DNA of 36,239 nt from a virus. The position numbers and the translations under genes are program-made. The notes below the pieces were generated by a model. That model worked only from the letters and a program-made list of their open reading frames with translations, was not told the origin of the DNA and made no database searches. The stretch lies in IMG/VR virus record IMGVR_UViG_3300031774_000064, positions 1 through 36,239 of that record; one strand, given 5' to 3'. This document shows, one piece after another, positions 15,807-24,045 of the stretch (position 1 is its first letter; the number at the start of each line of letters is the position of its first letter).

Positions 15807-16316
15807 ATGGCTGAAGCAACTGAAACTGACGCAATCGAATTAGATGAGAATGGAGAACCGAAACGCAATTTTCGGAGAGTTCTTGAAGATAGAGCCACCG
15901 AAGCTGAAGCTCAAGTAGCTGAACTTCAGGCAAAACTACAAGGACTTGAGAAAGCAGAAGTGTTTCGTTCAGCAGGGATTGACCCTAATGACACTCGGCA
16001 ATCATATTTTGTTAAAGGATATGACGGAGAGTTGGATGCAGAGTCAATTCGTATGGCAGCTGAAGAGGCTGGATTCTTGGGGCAAACCCCAGGTATTGAG
16101 TCAACTGTTCCGCAAGCAAGTGGACTCCTCGAACCAGAGGATACAACCACACTCCAGCAGGAGTTAGCGGCACAGCAGAGGATTGCCGATGCTGGTGTTC
16201 AAGGTCAACCTGTGGTTCCACCACAATTAAATGACCAGATTCGAGCTACAACTAATGAAAAAGAGTTGAAAGCTTTGATGAGTTCTCAAGGATATGAATT
16301 TGATGTTCAGGGTTAG
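15807..16316 (+). CDS. Scaffold protein
   Basis: This 169-residue acidic protein directly precedes the major capsid gene. It has a highly charged N-terminus, a coiled-coil-type helix at about 25-55 (RATEAEAQVAELQAKLQGLE), a Pro/Gln-rich middle and a short C-terminal helix. This is the usual build of phage scaffolds, which template prohead assembly and then leave or are cleaved. The ATG follows the leader-peptide stop immediately, and its Shine-Dalgarno (GGGAG) lies inside a hairpin. Identification is by position and composition. Confidence 0.8.
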   Translation: MAEATETDAIELDENGEPKRNFRRVLEDRATEAEAQVAELQAKLQGLEKAEVFRSAGIDPNDTRQSYFVKGYDGELDAESIRMAAEEAGFLGQTPGIESTVPQASGLLEPEDTTTLQQELAAQQRIADAGVQGQPVVPPQLNDQIRATTNEKELKALMSSQGYEFDVQG

Positions 16317-16353
16317 GTTAGCTTCTCGTTCTTAACCAGGAGAAAATTTAAAA

Positions 16354-17283
16354 ATGGCTTATACACAAAAATCAAGTGTGTCGTCAGATCAAGTAGCATT
16401 TGAGCAACTCGCTCATTTCGCTCTTCGTAAGCAAGTTCTTCACGAAGATTATGCAACTGTTAAAGCAACAAAGCAGACCCATAATGGTTCTGGTGTGACT
16501 TTCACAATTTACAATAATCTCGCTCAAGCAACTTCAGCTTTGACGGAAACTTCTGATGTCACAGCAGTCGCACTAGGCGACAGCACCGTAACGGTGTCCC
16601 TGGCTGAATACGGCAACGCAGTTGTAACAACTGCTGCGCTTCGTGGGCAGTCTTTCTTTAACGTAGATTCAGATGCAGCTAACATCGTTGGCTTTAACGC
16701 TGCTGATTCTATGGATCAGGTAGTGGCTGATCTTCTATATGCCGGCTCGAACGTCACGCACGTTTCGCAGTCGTCACGGGGCGCGCTCGTAGCGGGCAAC
16801 GTAATCACTTCTGACATTGTTCGTGAAGAGGTAGCTGGACTTCGTTCAGCTGCGGTTCCAACATTTGATGGAAATGCTTATATAGGGTTCATTCATCCTG
16901 ACGTAGCTTACGATTTCATTAAAGGCACAGCCGTTACTGATCTTCGTAGCTTCCAAATACGTCAAGATGCAGATGGAGTCCGTAAGGGTTCTATCGGTAT
17001 GTTCGATGGAGTTGACTTCATTGAAACACCACGCGCTTTGCTCGTAGCTGATGGAGGTAACTCCACTGTTGATGCTTACGGCACAGTAATTATTGGACAA
17101 CAGGCAATGGCAAAGGGTTTCTCGACCATGTTCGGTCCTGATCCTTCTGTTGTGTTCGGTCCTGTTACCGACAGTTTGCGTCGTTTCCAGCCTGTAGGTT
17201 GGTACACAATGTGCGGTTATGGTCGTTTCCGTGAAGCAGCGATTCGTCGTATCGAATCAGCTTCAAGTATCGGAGCTAACTAA
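16354..17283 (+). CDS. Major capsid protein (N4-gp56-like, HK97 fold)
   Basis: The 309-residue protein has the features of the N4-gp56 major capsid family: an extended N-terminal arm, a central segment with GNVITSDIVREEVAGLRSAA, the FDGNAYIGFIHPDVAYDF strand region and a C-terminal VGWYTMCGYGRFREAAIRRI. It builds the icosahedral shell. AGGAG (16340-16344) lies about nine bases before ATG. It follows the scaffold by 37 bases and is followed by a strong hairpin. Base composition is somewhat more GC-rich than its neighbours around 16560-16800, consistent with selection for high expression or exchange. Confidence 0.92.
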   Translation: MAYTQKSSVSSDQVAFEQLAHFALRKQVLHEDYATVKATKQTHNGSGVTFTIYNNLAQATSALTETSDVTAVALGDSTVTVSLAEYGNAVVTTAALRGQSFFNVDSDAANIVGFNAADSMDQVVADLLYAGSNVTHVSQSSRGALVAGNVITSDIVREEVAGLRSAAVPTFDGNAYIGFIHPDVAYDFIKGTAVTDLRSFQIRQDADGVRKGSIGMFDGVDFIETPRALLVADGGNSTVDAYGTVIIGQQAMAKGFSTMFGPDPSVVFGPVTDSLRRFQPVGWYTMCGYGRFREAAIRRIESASSIGAN

Positions 17284-17290
17284 CACACAC

Positions 17291-17335
17291 GTTGGTTTTA
17301 GGGTCGGGAGTCGGCAAGCCTCTCGACCCTAACCA
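17291..17335 (+). terminator. Strong hairpin after the capsid gene
   Basis: TTAGGGTCGGGAG (17298-17310) pairs with CTCTCGACCCTAA (17320-17332) with one wobble or mismatch, and flanking bases extend the stem. No U-run follows, so it may cause partial termination or protect the 3' end of abundant capsid mRNA rather than stop transcription. Confidence 0.65.
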
Positions 17336-17359
17336 GCAATTAGAGGTTAAGATAGAGTA

Positions 17360-17404
17360 ATGACTTACAGGGTAAAGAAACCTAAGAAACCGAGAGGTAG
17401 ATAA
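17360..17404 (+). CDS. Possible 14-residue basic peptide
   Basis: ATG at 17360 opens MTYRVKKPKKPRGR, whose stop touches the ATG of the next gene. TAGAGG lies 13 bases upstream, which is far for a Shine-Dalgarno. It could be a translated coupling peptide or chance. The strongly basic composition resembles disordered nucleic-acid-binding tails. Confidence 0.25.
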   Translation: MTYRVKKPKKPRGR

Positions 17405-17587
17405 ATGGGAAAGTATTCTTCTGTTGGTGTCCTTACTAAACGTGGAACCTCAAAGAAAACAAAAGTTCGTAGAGATTCCGATGGCTCTGTCGGAGGAATC
17501 CAAACTGAACACTGGAGTGGGCAAATTGATGCTACTGTAGCTCCTGAGTCAGTTGAGATGAGAGTCCTCCAGGGAGGCGTGGAATAA
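17405..17587 (+). CDS. Small basic protein downstream of capsid
   Basis: A 60-residue protein has a basic N-terminal half (KRGTSKKTKVRRDSDG) and a short C-terminal part. It overlaps the next gene as TAATG. GAGAGGTAGATAA upstream contains a usable Shine-Dalgarno. No family is recognised. Position right after the capsid gene suggests a minor head component; this is inference. Confidence 0.65.
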   Translation: MGKYSSVGVLTKRGTSKKTKVRRDSDGSVGGIQTEHWSGQIDATVAPESVEMRVLQGGVE

Positions 17588-18030
17588 TGGCTGTTACAGC
17601 AAGTGGGATGTTTTGTCCCACATTTTTAGATATTTTGGATGGCACACAGTTAGCGGTTAATACTGCTTCTGACACATTCAAGGTGGCGATGATAACTAAT
17701 TCATCCACACCAGATTTTGATAGTCACGATCATTGGTCGGATCTGTCAAGTAATGAAGTTTCCGGTACGAATTATTCTGCCGGTGGCGTGGCTTTAGGTA
17801 GTGTCGCTATGACGAGTGCTTCTGGTGCTTTGAAGTTTGATGCTGCTGATTCGAGCTGGGCTACTTCTACTATTTCAAGTGCGAGAGCTGCGGTCATTTA
17901 TGACGACACTCTCTCTAATGATCCGTTAATTTGTCTAGTGAACTTCGGTTCAGATTATTCGAGTGCTAATGGTACTTTCCAAATCACTTGGAACGCTGCT
18001 GGTATTTGGACAATCGACTTAACACCGTAG
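17587..18030 (+). CDS. Small beta-rich virion protein (decoration or minor tail type)
   Basis: The 147-residue protein, rich in Ser, Thr and Gly, carries the pattern FLDILDGTQLAVNTASDTFK followed by VAMITNSSTPDF, which I associate with a small phage structural family found near capsid genes and often annotated as tail or decoration protein. It has alternating hydrophobic strands and no membrane segment. GGGAGG precedes the ATG, which overlaps the previous stop. Its exact place in the particle is uncertain. Confidence 0.6.
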   Translation: MAVTASGMFCPTFLDILDGTQLAVNTASDTFKVAMITNSSTPDFDSHDHWSDLSSNEVSGTNYSAGGVALGSVAMTSASGALKFDAADSSWATSTISSARAAVIYDDTLSNDPLICLVNFGSDYSSANGTFQITWNAAGIWTIDLTP

Positions 18031-18041
18031 GAGGTTTTTAA

Positions 18042-18809
18042 ATGGCAACTGCTTACCCAGGTGCGCTTGATGCAACTAATAACCAATTACGCACAGATAT
18101 AAGTTCAACTGATGATTTAGATGCGTCAGGTAAAGAGCATGACGTTATGCACGTTAATGCTCATGGCGCTGTAGTTGAACTTGAAACCAAGTTAGGTACT
18201 GGTAGTTCAACGGCTTCTAGTGGTGCTGTTATGATGGGTACTGGTTCCGGCACATCAGCCTGGGACACTTCACCCACTATTCTTGGCGCTCTTACTATTG
18301 GTGCTGATGGTGCAGGACACGACGTAACTTTCCACTCAGACACAGCGGGTGACGCTCTCGTCTGGGATTCCTCAGCGGAATCTCTGACAATAACGGGAAC
18401 TAACGCCCAAACAGCGTTGGCGGTAGCTGACGGTAATGTCACTATGGCTGACGATCTTACTGTTACTGGCGCTATAAGTGCTGGTAGTGTCGTGGCTCCT
18501 CTTGCTATAAACGCTCAAACAGGAACCACATATACTTTTGCAGACGGCGACCAATCTAAGCTTGTTACAGCAAGTAATGGTTCCGCTCAGACTTACACGG
18601 TTCCACCTAATTCAGGTTTTGCCTTCGCTGTTGGTACAGCTATCACAGTTATTGGTATAGGTGCTGGCAAAGTTACTATTGCTCAAGGGTCAGGAGTAAC
18701 GATTAATAGTTTGGATTCTGAAAAAGCAATAAATGGTCAACACGCTTCGGTGACTTTAATTAAAACAGCTACAGATACTTGGCAACTTATCGGCAACTTG
18801 CAGGCTTAA
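18042..18809 (+). CDS. Fibre- or spike-like virion protein
   Basis: This 255-residue protein is Gly/Ser/Thr/Ala-rich and low in charged residues. An N-terminal helical segment contains HDVMHVNAHGAVVELETKLG, a trimerisation-type motif common at the start of phage fibre proteins. Repeated beta elements follow (ALTIGADGAGHDVTFHS, ALAVADGNVTMADDLTVTGA) and a compact C-terminal domain. This is the usual layout of tail fibres and head fibres. A strong AGGAGG lies just upstream. Partner proteins and receptor are unknown. Confidence 0.65.
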   Translation: MATAYPGALDATNNQLRTDISSTDDLDASGKEHDVMHVNAHGAVVELETKLGTGSSTASSGAVMMGTGSGTSAWDTSPTILGALTIGADGAGHDVTFHSDTAGDALVWDSSAESLTITGTNAQTALAVADGNVTMADDLTVTGAISAGSVVAPLAINAQTGTTYTFADGDQSKLVTASNGSAQTYTVPPNSGFAFAVGTAITVIGIGAGKVTIAQGSGVTINSLDSEKAINGQHASVTLIKTATDTWQLIGNLQA

Positions 18810-18810
18810 T

Positions 18811-19767
18811 ATGTCTCTTGTACATTCTTTATTCGGTTCGGTTTCCGCTAGTGGTAGTGCCGCTACTGGCGGTTGGGCTTACTTTTTTGGTAATGGTTCA
18901 ATCACAGGTTGGGGTAGAGGCGACAATATCGACAAAATGGATTCTGGTACGGATACTCTCACTACATTAAGTTCCGTGATGGCAACTGGGCGTTATCAGG
19001 CTTCAGGGAATGGTAACGCTGGTGTGGCGGCTTACTGCAACTGTGGCGATACAGGTAGTGGTAATTCAAACAGTACAGAAAAAATTTCGTTTACTTCGGA
19101 TTCGATAAGCACATTGGGAAGCACTAATCCAGGCGGTAGTTATTATGGAGGCGGTAACGGAACTAATCAGGGTGTTAAAGCCTATTATATGGGCGGTAAC
19201 AAATATCCGATTACTGCGACTGTGTTTGATATGCCGTTCGCTACGGAAACTTGGGGGACTTTAAGCAACAGTTTGACTTACAGTCCTCTTAATTTCCCTA
19301 CGTCTAGTGACAATGGTGTGGCGGCTTATGCGGCTGGTACTTACACAGGTTCGATGACAAATGTTGACAAGATGCCTTTTGCTACAGAAACGCCTGCTTC
19401 GTTATCTGATTCATTATCGCAGGGTGGTGGTTATATGGCTGGCGGGTATGGTCAATATGGGGTTACAGGTTCAGTCTTCATAAATTCATATTCAAATCAG
19501 TATGAATTTAATATTAGTTTCACCACCGATGCTGTAACGGATGGAACTTGGAGTATTACTAATCGGAAATATGCTGTTGGTTGTTCCATTTCTGACACCG
19601 CAGGATATATAAGTGGTGGAACCAGTTTTGGTGGTGGTGCCGCAACTTGGACTAACACTATCCAAAAAAACGTGTTTCCAGCTATGACAAACAGCGTTCT
19701 TAGCGCAACTCTTTCAGAAGCCAATCTTAGCGCAACATCCGCTACTAATGAACTGGCACTGGCTTGA
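18811..19767 (+). CDS. Gly-rich repeat protein, probable beta-propeller fibre tip
   Basis: The 318-residue protein consists of about six repeats of 40-50 residues. Each has a strand like DKMPFATET or EKISFTSDS followed by a TL-S-L element and a Gly/Tyr-rich loop (YYGGGNGTNQGVKAYYMGG). Such kelch-like repeats form beta-propellers and occur in phage receptor-binding or appendage proteins. It directly follows the fibre-like gene and has no enzyme motif. Adsorption to the host surface is inferred. Confidence 0.6.
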   Translation: MSLVHSLFGSVSASGSAATGGWAYFFGNGSITGWGRGDNIDKMDSGTDTLTTLSSVMATGRYQASGNGNAGVAAYCNCGDTGSGNSNSTEKISFTSDSISTLGSTNPGGSYYGGGNGTNQGVKAYYMGGNKYPITATVFDMPFATETWGTLSNSLTYSPLNFPTSSDNGVAAYAAGTYTGSMTNVDKMPFATETPASLSDSLSQGGGYMAGGYGQYGVTGSVFINSYSNQYEFNISFTTDAVTDGTWSITNRKYAVGCSISDTAGYISGGTSFGGGAATWTNTIQKNVFPAMTNSVLSATLSEANLSATSATNELALA

Positions 19768-19768
19768 T

Positions 19769-20308
19769 ATGAATATAGATGAAGCAATAGCAGAAGTTCA
19801 ACAATCACGTTCCGCATACCAGTTGGTTCATTTTGTTATTGGACAGCATGACACACCTGAAATGTGTTTTTATCAACTGTGTTTAGAGTTACAAAGTTTA
19901 CAAATGAAACTGCGACGACATGATATTAACGTGCGTAGAACAAAAATTGAGATTGCCAGATTGAAAGAAACTGGCGATGAGATGGATGCTCTTGAGGCTG
20001 AGGAAAGAGAACTCGAACTTGATAATTCGATTATTGTGCAACGTGGAGCGGAAAGAGAATACGAAATTTTAGTAGACTTGTTTAACAACTGTCAGCATTT
20101 CACTCGCGATGAAATAGATCATGCTCAACCTGAATATTGGGAGAAGCGTTTAACACGGCAAACGAATTTGCAAATCATGTCAGGGAACGTGGGCTGGGCG
20201 CAATTAGATTCTTTGCGTCAAATAGATTTATTGGATGATCTCGTAGCGGATCGTGAGAAACAAATATTGGAACAGCAAAAAATGGAATTACAGGACTCAG
20301 GGCAATGA
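19769..20308 (+). CDS. Coiled-coil protein, possible assembly chaperone
   Basis: This 179-residue, charged, helix-rich protein contains a long coiled coil at about 55-110 (KIEIARLKETGDEMDALEAE and beyond). I chose ATG 19769, one base after the previous stop, rather than ATG 19748, which would overlap the fibre gene by 20 bases. No membrane segment or catalytic motif is seen. Placement after fibre-like genes suggests a tail-fibre assembly chaperone or structural linker; the family is not recognised. Confidence 0.6.
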   Translation: MNIDEAIAEVQQSRSAYQLVHFVIGQHDTPEMCFYQLCLELQSLQMKLRRHDINVRRTKIEIARLKETGDEMDALEAEERELELDNSIIVQRGAEREYEILVDLFNNCQHFTRDEIDHAQPEYWEKRLTRQTNLQIMSGNVGWAQLDSLRQIDLLDDLVADREKQILEQQKMELQDSGQ

Positions 20309-20688
20309 GATATTTGAAATGGAAACTTTCTAACGGCACTTCTGGTACAAGCCCCAGCGCTACTTTCACTGAACGAGGCGGTCACATTACACCGTCTGAA
20401 TATATTAACTCTGAAACAGGTTACAGGGTTGGTTATATGACAGAGGAAATTGATGACTTGTCAGGGTTAGAAGAATGGGATGTCACAGAAATCACTGAAG
20501 CAGAGGCTTTGGCATGGGCGCAACAATTTCATCCAGATGCGTTTATTAAGACCGCCGATCATACTTTTACTGGTTTGATTTCATCTTATTGGTGTGAAAA
20601 TAATCCTCTTGTTGAACTCGGTTCACCTGATTTTGTTGATGCTTACAATAATGGTCCTTGGTCAGGGTATGAATTAGAGAACGAGTAA
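20305..20688 (+). CDS. Hypothetical acidic protein
   Basis: A 127-residue acidic protein overlaps the previous gene as ATGA. It has a beta-type N-terminus, a helical middle (ITEAEALAWAQQFHPDAF) and an aromatic, acidic tail. No signal or membrane segment and no recognised family. It lies between fibre-related and lysis genes, so either role is possible. Confidence 0.6.
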   Translation: MRYLKWKLSNGTSGTSPSATFTERGGHITPSEYINSETGYRVGYMTEEIDDLSGLEEWDVTEITEAEALAWAQQFHPDAFIKTADHTFTGLISSYWCENNPLVELGSPDFVDAYNNGPWSGYELENE

Positions 20689-20691
20689 ATA

Positions 20692-21168
20692 ATGGAAGAG
20701 ATAACAGACGTAAAAAAGATAGGAGTATCCAGGCTAACGCTTGGACTTATCATGTCTGTTGCTTCCATTTCAGGTGTAGTCGTTTGGAAAGCAGCTTCAG
20801 TCGCTAATCAAATCTCTGATTTGGAAGCGAAAGTAGCTGTTATTGAACAGAACACTGGGACAGATTCGAGTGTTCTAGCAAAGTTAGATGAAATAGAGGA
20901 AGGTATTGTTGCAAATGCTTCTGCCATTGACAGCGTTAGGGCTGCTCGCCTTGACGATTTGGACAGGTTCGCGCCTTCTTTAATTGTTGAAGCTATAGCT
21001 TCTGACATGAATGTTCTTATTGAAGATGTAGATGAGATGAAAGAGATCATTGCTTCTATGGCTTGGGTTCCTTCAGAATTTAGTACGATCTGGGATCGTA
21101 TATATTTAGCTGAAGAAGCTATCCAAAGTAAGACATGGGGTAAAGACTTCTACGAATACAACGAATGA
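20692..21168 (+). CDS. Membrane-anchored coiled-coil protein beside endolysin
   Basis: This 158-residue protein has a short cytoplasmic N-terminus, a transmembrane helix at about 15-37 (RLTLGLIMSVASISGVVVW) and an acidic coiled-coil ectodomain (about 38-125). Its stop overlaps the amidase start (ATGA). A membrane anchor plus periplasmic coiled coil next to an endolysin resembles lysis accessories (holin-associated or spanin-like), though hosts with a single membrane do not need classic spanins. Lysis regulation is the likely role. Confidence 0.6.
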   Translation: MEEITDVKKIGVSRLTLGLIMSVASISGVVVWKAASVANQISDLEAKVAVIEQNTGTDSSVLAKLDEIEEGIVANASAIDSVRAARLDDLDRFAPSLIVEAIASDMNVLIEDVDEMKEIIASMAWVPSEFSTIWDRIYLAEEAIQSKTWGKDFYEYNE

Positions 21169-21896
21169 CCGATATAATCCCAAGAGAAGAATGGGGTGCG
21201 GAACCAGCTCGTTGGACAACCAATCAGAAACGACCAGTTGACCATGTGTTCATTCATCATGGCGCTACTCTTTTAAAAGATCACTCTCAAGAGGGTGAAG
21301 CTGCTATAGCTAGGGCATACCAGCGTTACCATTTCGGTAAATCCTGGGCTGACATAGCTTACAGTTTTCTTATTGGTTTAAAATCTGGTCGAATATATGA
21401 AGCTAGAGGCTGGTTTAATAGACCTGGTGCTACTAAGAATTGGAATCACAGGTCATACGCTATTTGTATTATTGGTGATACTACTCAACAAGTTATTTCT
21501 GATGAGGCTGTTCGGGCGATACATAATTTGATTAAAGAAGGAATCAAGCTGGGTTACATTTTGCCTGATTTTAATATACGTGGGCATCGTGATGTGAAGA
21601 ATAAAGATTGCCCTGGTCATACTGCTTATTCTCGGTTACAGGAAATGCGCCCTGATGCGGAAACGGTAGTGGTTCCTAAGTTCGTTCCTCCGGCGTTTAC
21701 AAAGCCTCTGAAGCTTCGCTGGCCTAGGAATAGGTCAGCCCTAGTCAAATGGGTTCAGGCGGTCTTAGGATTGCCCCTGAACGGAGATTATGGATGGCTG
21801 ACAGTTCAGCGTGTTAAAGCTTGGCAGAAAGAAAACGGTCTTAAACCTGATGGTATTGTAGGTTCGATAACCTATAACAAGATGTTCGGAGAATGA
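21165..21896 (+). CDS. Endolysin: N-acetylmuramoyl-L-alanine amidase with PG-binding domain
   Basis: It cleaves the amide bond between muramic acid and the stem peptide to release phage. The N-terminal Amidase_2/PGRP-type domain (about 5-165) has the zinc ligands His31 (FIHHGA), His141 (RGHRD) and Cys149 (KDCPG), with Tyr66 (DIAYSF) as the catalytic tyrosine. A C-terminal PG_binding_1 domain (about 188-240) ends in DGIVGSITYNKMFG. There is no signal peptide, so export through a holin is expected; an r1t-type holin lies about 5 kb downstream. The 243-residue length is typical. Confidence 0.93.
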   Translation: MTDIIPREEWGAEPARWTTNQKRPVDHVFIHHGATLLKDHSQEGEAAIARAYQRYHFGKSWADIAYSFLIGLKSGRIYEARGWFNRPGATKNWNHRSYAICIIGDTTQQVISDEAVRAIHNLIKEGIKLGYILPDFNIRGHRDVKNKDCPGHTAYSRLQEMRPDAETVVVPKFVPPAFTKPLKLRWPRNRSALVKWVQAVLGLPLNGDYGWLTVQRVKAWQKENGLKPDGIVGSITYNKMFGE

Positions 21897-21897
21897 A

Positions 21898-22812
21898 GTG
21901 GCTCTTGATTACCGCCAATCAGGGATTGATTACAGAGATTCAATCCGAAATTATTATGGTGTAGGTCATGCCACTGTTACCCCTTCGACGATTGCTTGCA
22001 CAACTACACTTCCTGAAGTTCAAAGGAGTTTCCCTTACAGAGAATCAGGGATTGATTACAGGCAAACAGCGACAACGTATCGTGGGGACAACGCATCTGA
22101 AGTTAATATCGGTGCTGACCCTGCTATTAGCGTGGTTGCTGGTGTGGGTGCGGTTCCTGCGTCAACAGTATCGGGAAATGCGAGTGTCTCTCCTGCGTCG
22201 ATAACATGCCCAGGGGCTACTGTCCCTTCGGTTACTGCTGCAAGTATCGTAACTGTTTCAGCTACGGCTGTTGAAGCTACAGGTGTTCCTCAAAATGTAA
22301 CAGTTCTTTTATTCACTGAAGCTGTTGCTGCTTCTGTTGCAGGTGTTGGTGCAGTACCAGCGCATGTCGTAACAGGTGACGCTCAAGTCTCCGCTGCGAC
22401 TGTTGCTGCTAGTGCAACAATCCTTGCTGCTAGTGCCATATCTGGTACCGCAATAGCTACGCCTAATATTTTAAATAGCACAGCTACGGTAGGTGACCCT
22501 GATATGGCGATGAGGTATGTGCCTAAATACGAAAACACTTTACCGACACAAGCTAAAGGTGAACCTGATTATCAACCATTAGCTCCCATGAACAGACTTG
22601 CACGTTTCTATAGTCCAAGATCCAGGGGTTCTAATGTTTGGATTCTTTCAAACACTACTGTTACAACAGATCAACCTGTCACACCAGCTGATGTCGCTAA
22701 TATAACTAGGACTTTGTATGGCTCACATGAAAGTCCTAATGATTTAACTTCAACTGAAGCTACCCTTTTAATAGCAGCAGGTTATGACGTTACTGTTAAG
22801 GAGGCTGCCTGA
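21898..22812 (+). CDS. Virion protein with two YR-repeat motifs and an Ala/Val-rich region
   Basis: This 304-residue protein carries two copies of a tyrosine/arginine motif (DYRQSGIDYRDSIRNYYG at 4-21 and PYRESGIDYRQTATTYRG at 46-63), which recurs in the 619-residue tail protein downstream. An Ala/Val/Ser/Thr-rich beta repeat region (about 70-200) and a charged C-terminal domain (about 205-304) follow. It starts at GTG one base after the amidase stop. Sharing a motif with a tail protein suggests that it is a tail component. Confidence 0.6.
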   Translation: MALDYRQSGIDYRDSIRNYYGVGHATVTPSTIACTTTLPEVQRSFPYRESGIDYRQTATTYRGDNASEVNIGADPAISVVAGVGAVPASTVSGNASVSPASITCPGATVPSVTAASIVTVSATAVEATGVPQNVTVLLFTEAVAASVAGVGAVPAHVVTGDAQVSAATVAASATILAASAISGTAIATPNILNSTATVGDPDMAMRYVPKYENTLPTQAKGEPDYQPLAPMNRLARFYSPRSRGSNVWILSNTTVTTDQPVTPADVANITRTLYGSHESPNDLTSTEATLLIAAGYDVTVKEAA

Positions 22813-23165
22813 TGGGTACTAAATTAAGAAGAGAGAATGGTCGTTTTGTTAGCGACGCTACACCAGAAGAACGTGAAGCTTTCAGACGGAACGCTCGGTC
22901 TTTTAAAACTGCGCCTTCAGCTATGCCTTCTCGTAGTAGCGCAGCTGGTGAGAAAGAAGCTTGGAATGATTTGGAAACAGACATGGATTCCTACAAGCGT
23001 TTAAGAGATGATGGTTTACAACCGCCTTCTATTCGTGGTTCTGCCGACTTAGAGAGTCGCGCTGAGACTAAGATGGAGGTGGAGTCGGGACAGATTGTTG
23101 AAGATAAAACAACCCGTGACCAGGTAGAGAAAGTTATTAAAGAATCAAAGGATAGTGAAACATGA
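22812..23165 (+). CDS. Small charged hypothetical protein
   Basis: A 117-residue, very hydrophilic protein (Arg, Glu, Ser, Asp) starts by TGATG overlap with the previous gene and ends by ATGA overlap with the neck protein. It looks largely disordered with helical patches and has no recognised family. It may be an assembly or scaffolding helper of the neck. Confidence 0.55.
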   Translation: MGTKLRRENGRFVSDATPEEREAFRRNARSFKTAPSAMPSRSSAAGEKEAWNDLETDMDSYKRLRDDGLQPPSIRGSADLESRAETKMEVESGQIVEDKTTRDQVEKVIKESKDSET

Positions 23166-24043
23166 CAGCACAAACCTGGATAGATAGAACTAGGGATTTG
23201 TTGCTCTCTGGGACTGTTGAAACAATCAACAGATTGAATGGTGTTATTAACAGCACTACAGCAGGGTCTTTTACTATTGAACTTGCTGCCGGTCCTATTG
23301 CCCCTGGTGCGGTTGTAGAAATTGGCACAGAGTTAATGTATGTGACATCGGTTAGTGGTCTTAATGTAGGTGTCATCAGAGGCTATGGTGGCTCTACTGC
23401 CACTACTCATGCTGATGATTCTATTATTAGAATTTCACCTCAATACCCTGCTCACATGATCTTGGATGCTTTGAATGACGATTTGAATGATCTTTCAGCT
23501 CAAGGTTTATACCAAATGAAAGTAGCTACGTTTACTTACACGGCTTCCACTCAAGGGTACAATCTTGCTTCGGATGTTCTTAGTGTTCATCGTGTTACTT
23601 TCAGTGATGAGTCCGGTGATTTGTCAGAACCGGAAGTTCGTAGATGGTCGTTGCGTCGCAACAGGCTTTCTTCTACGTTCGCTTCTGAAACTGCTTTAGT
23701 TTTAGCTGATACACCAACGTCAGGTCAGGGTGTTCGTGTTGAATACAAAGCACCTTTCACTACTTTGAGTGCTTCTTCGACAGCTCTATCAACTGTTGGT
23801 CTTCATTCAGAAGCTTACGATCTGCCACCTTTAGGTGCAGCTTTAGCTTTGATGACTTTCAAACCGATAGCCCGTGAAAGTGTGATGACTCAATCTCCTA
23901 TCAGACGAGCCGAGGAAGTCCCTTCGGGTGCTATTTCTGCGTCTATGCGTGATCTACGTTTCCGTCGTGAGCAACGGCTGGAAGCTGAGAAGATGCGTTT
24001 AGCGCGAATGTACCCTACTCAATGGCTTCGTAGCGGGGAGTAG
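23162..24043 (+). CDS. Neck / head-to-tail connector protein
   Basis: This 293-residue protein has a beta-rich N-terminal insertion (about 18-95, PGAVVEIGTELMYVTSVSG) and a helix-strand-helix region with HMILDALNDDLNDLS, followed by an Arg-rich C-terminal helix (LRFRREQRLEAEKMRLARMY). Many podovirus-type adaptor proteins share such a helical bundle plus beta domain and precede a nozzle-type protein, as here. It is expected to sit between portal and tail. The call is by architecture and order, not by a signature motif. Confidence 0.55.
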   Translation: MTAQTWIDRTRDLLLSGTVETINRLNGVINSTTAGSFTIELAAGPIAPGAVVEIGTELMYVTSVSGLNVGVIRGYGGSTATTHADDSIIRISPQYPAHMILDALNDDLNDLSAQGLYQMKVATFTYTASTQGYNLASDVLSVHRVTFSDESGDLSEPEVRRWSLRRNRLSSTFASETALVLADTPTSGQGVRVEYKAPFTTLSASSTALSTVGLHSEAYDLPPLGAALALMTFKPIARESVMTQSPIRRAEEVPSGAISASMRDLRFRREQRLEAEKMRLARMYPTQWLRSGE

Positions 24044-24045
24044 TA

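Noticed and set aside
19748-19768. Earlier ATG for the coiled-coil protein
   Set aside because: It would overlap the end of the propeller gene and has no better ribosome-binding site than ATG 19769.
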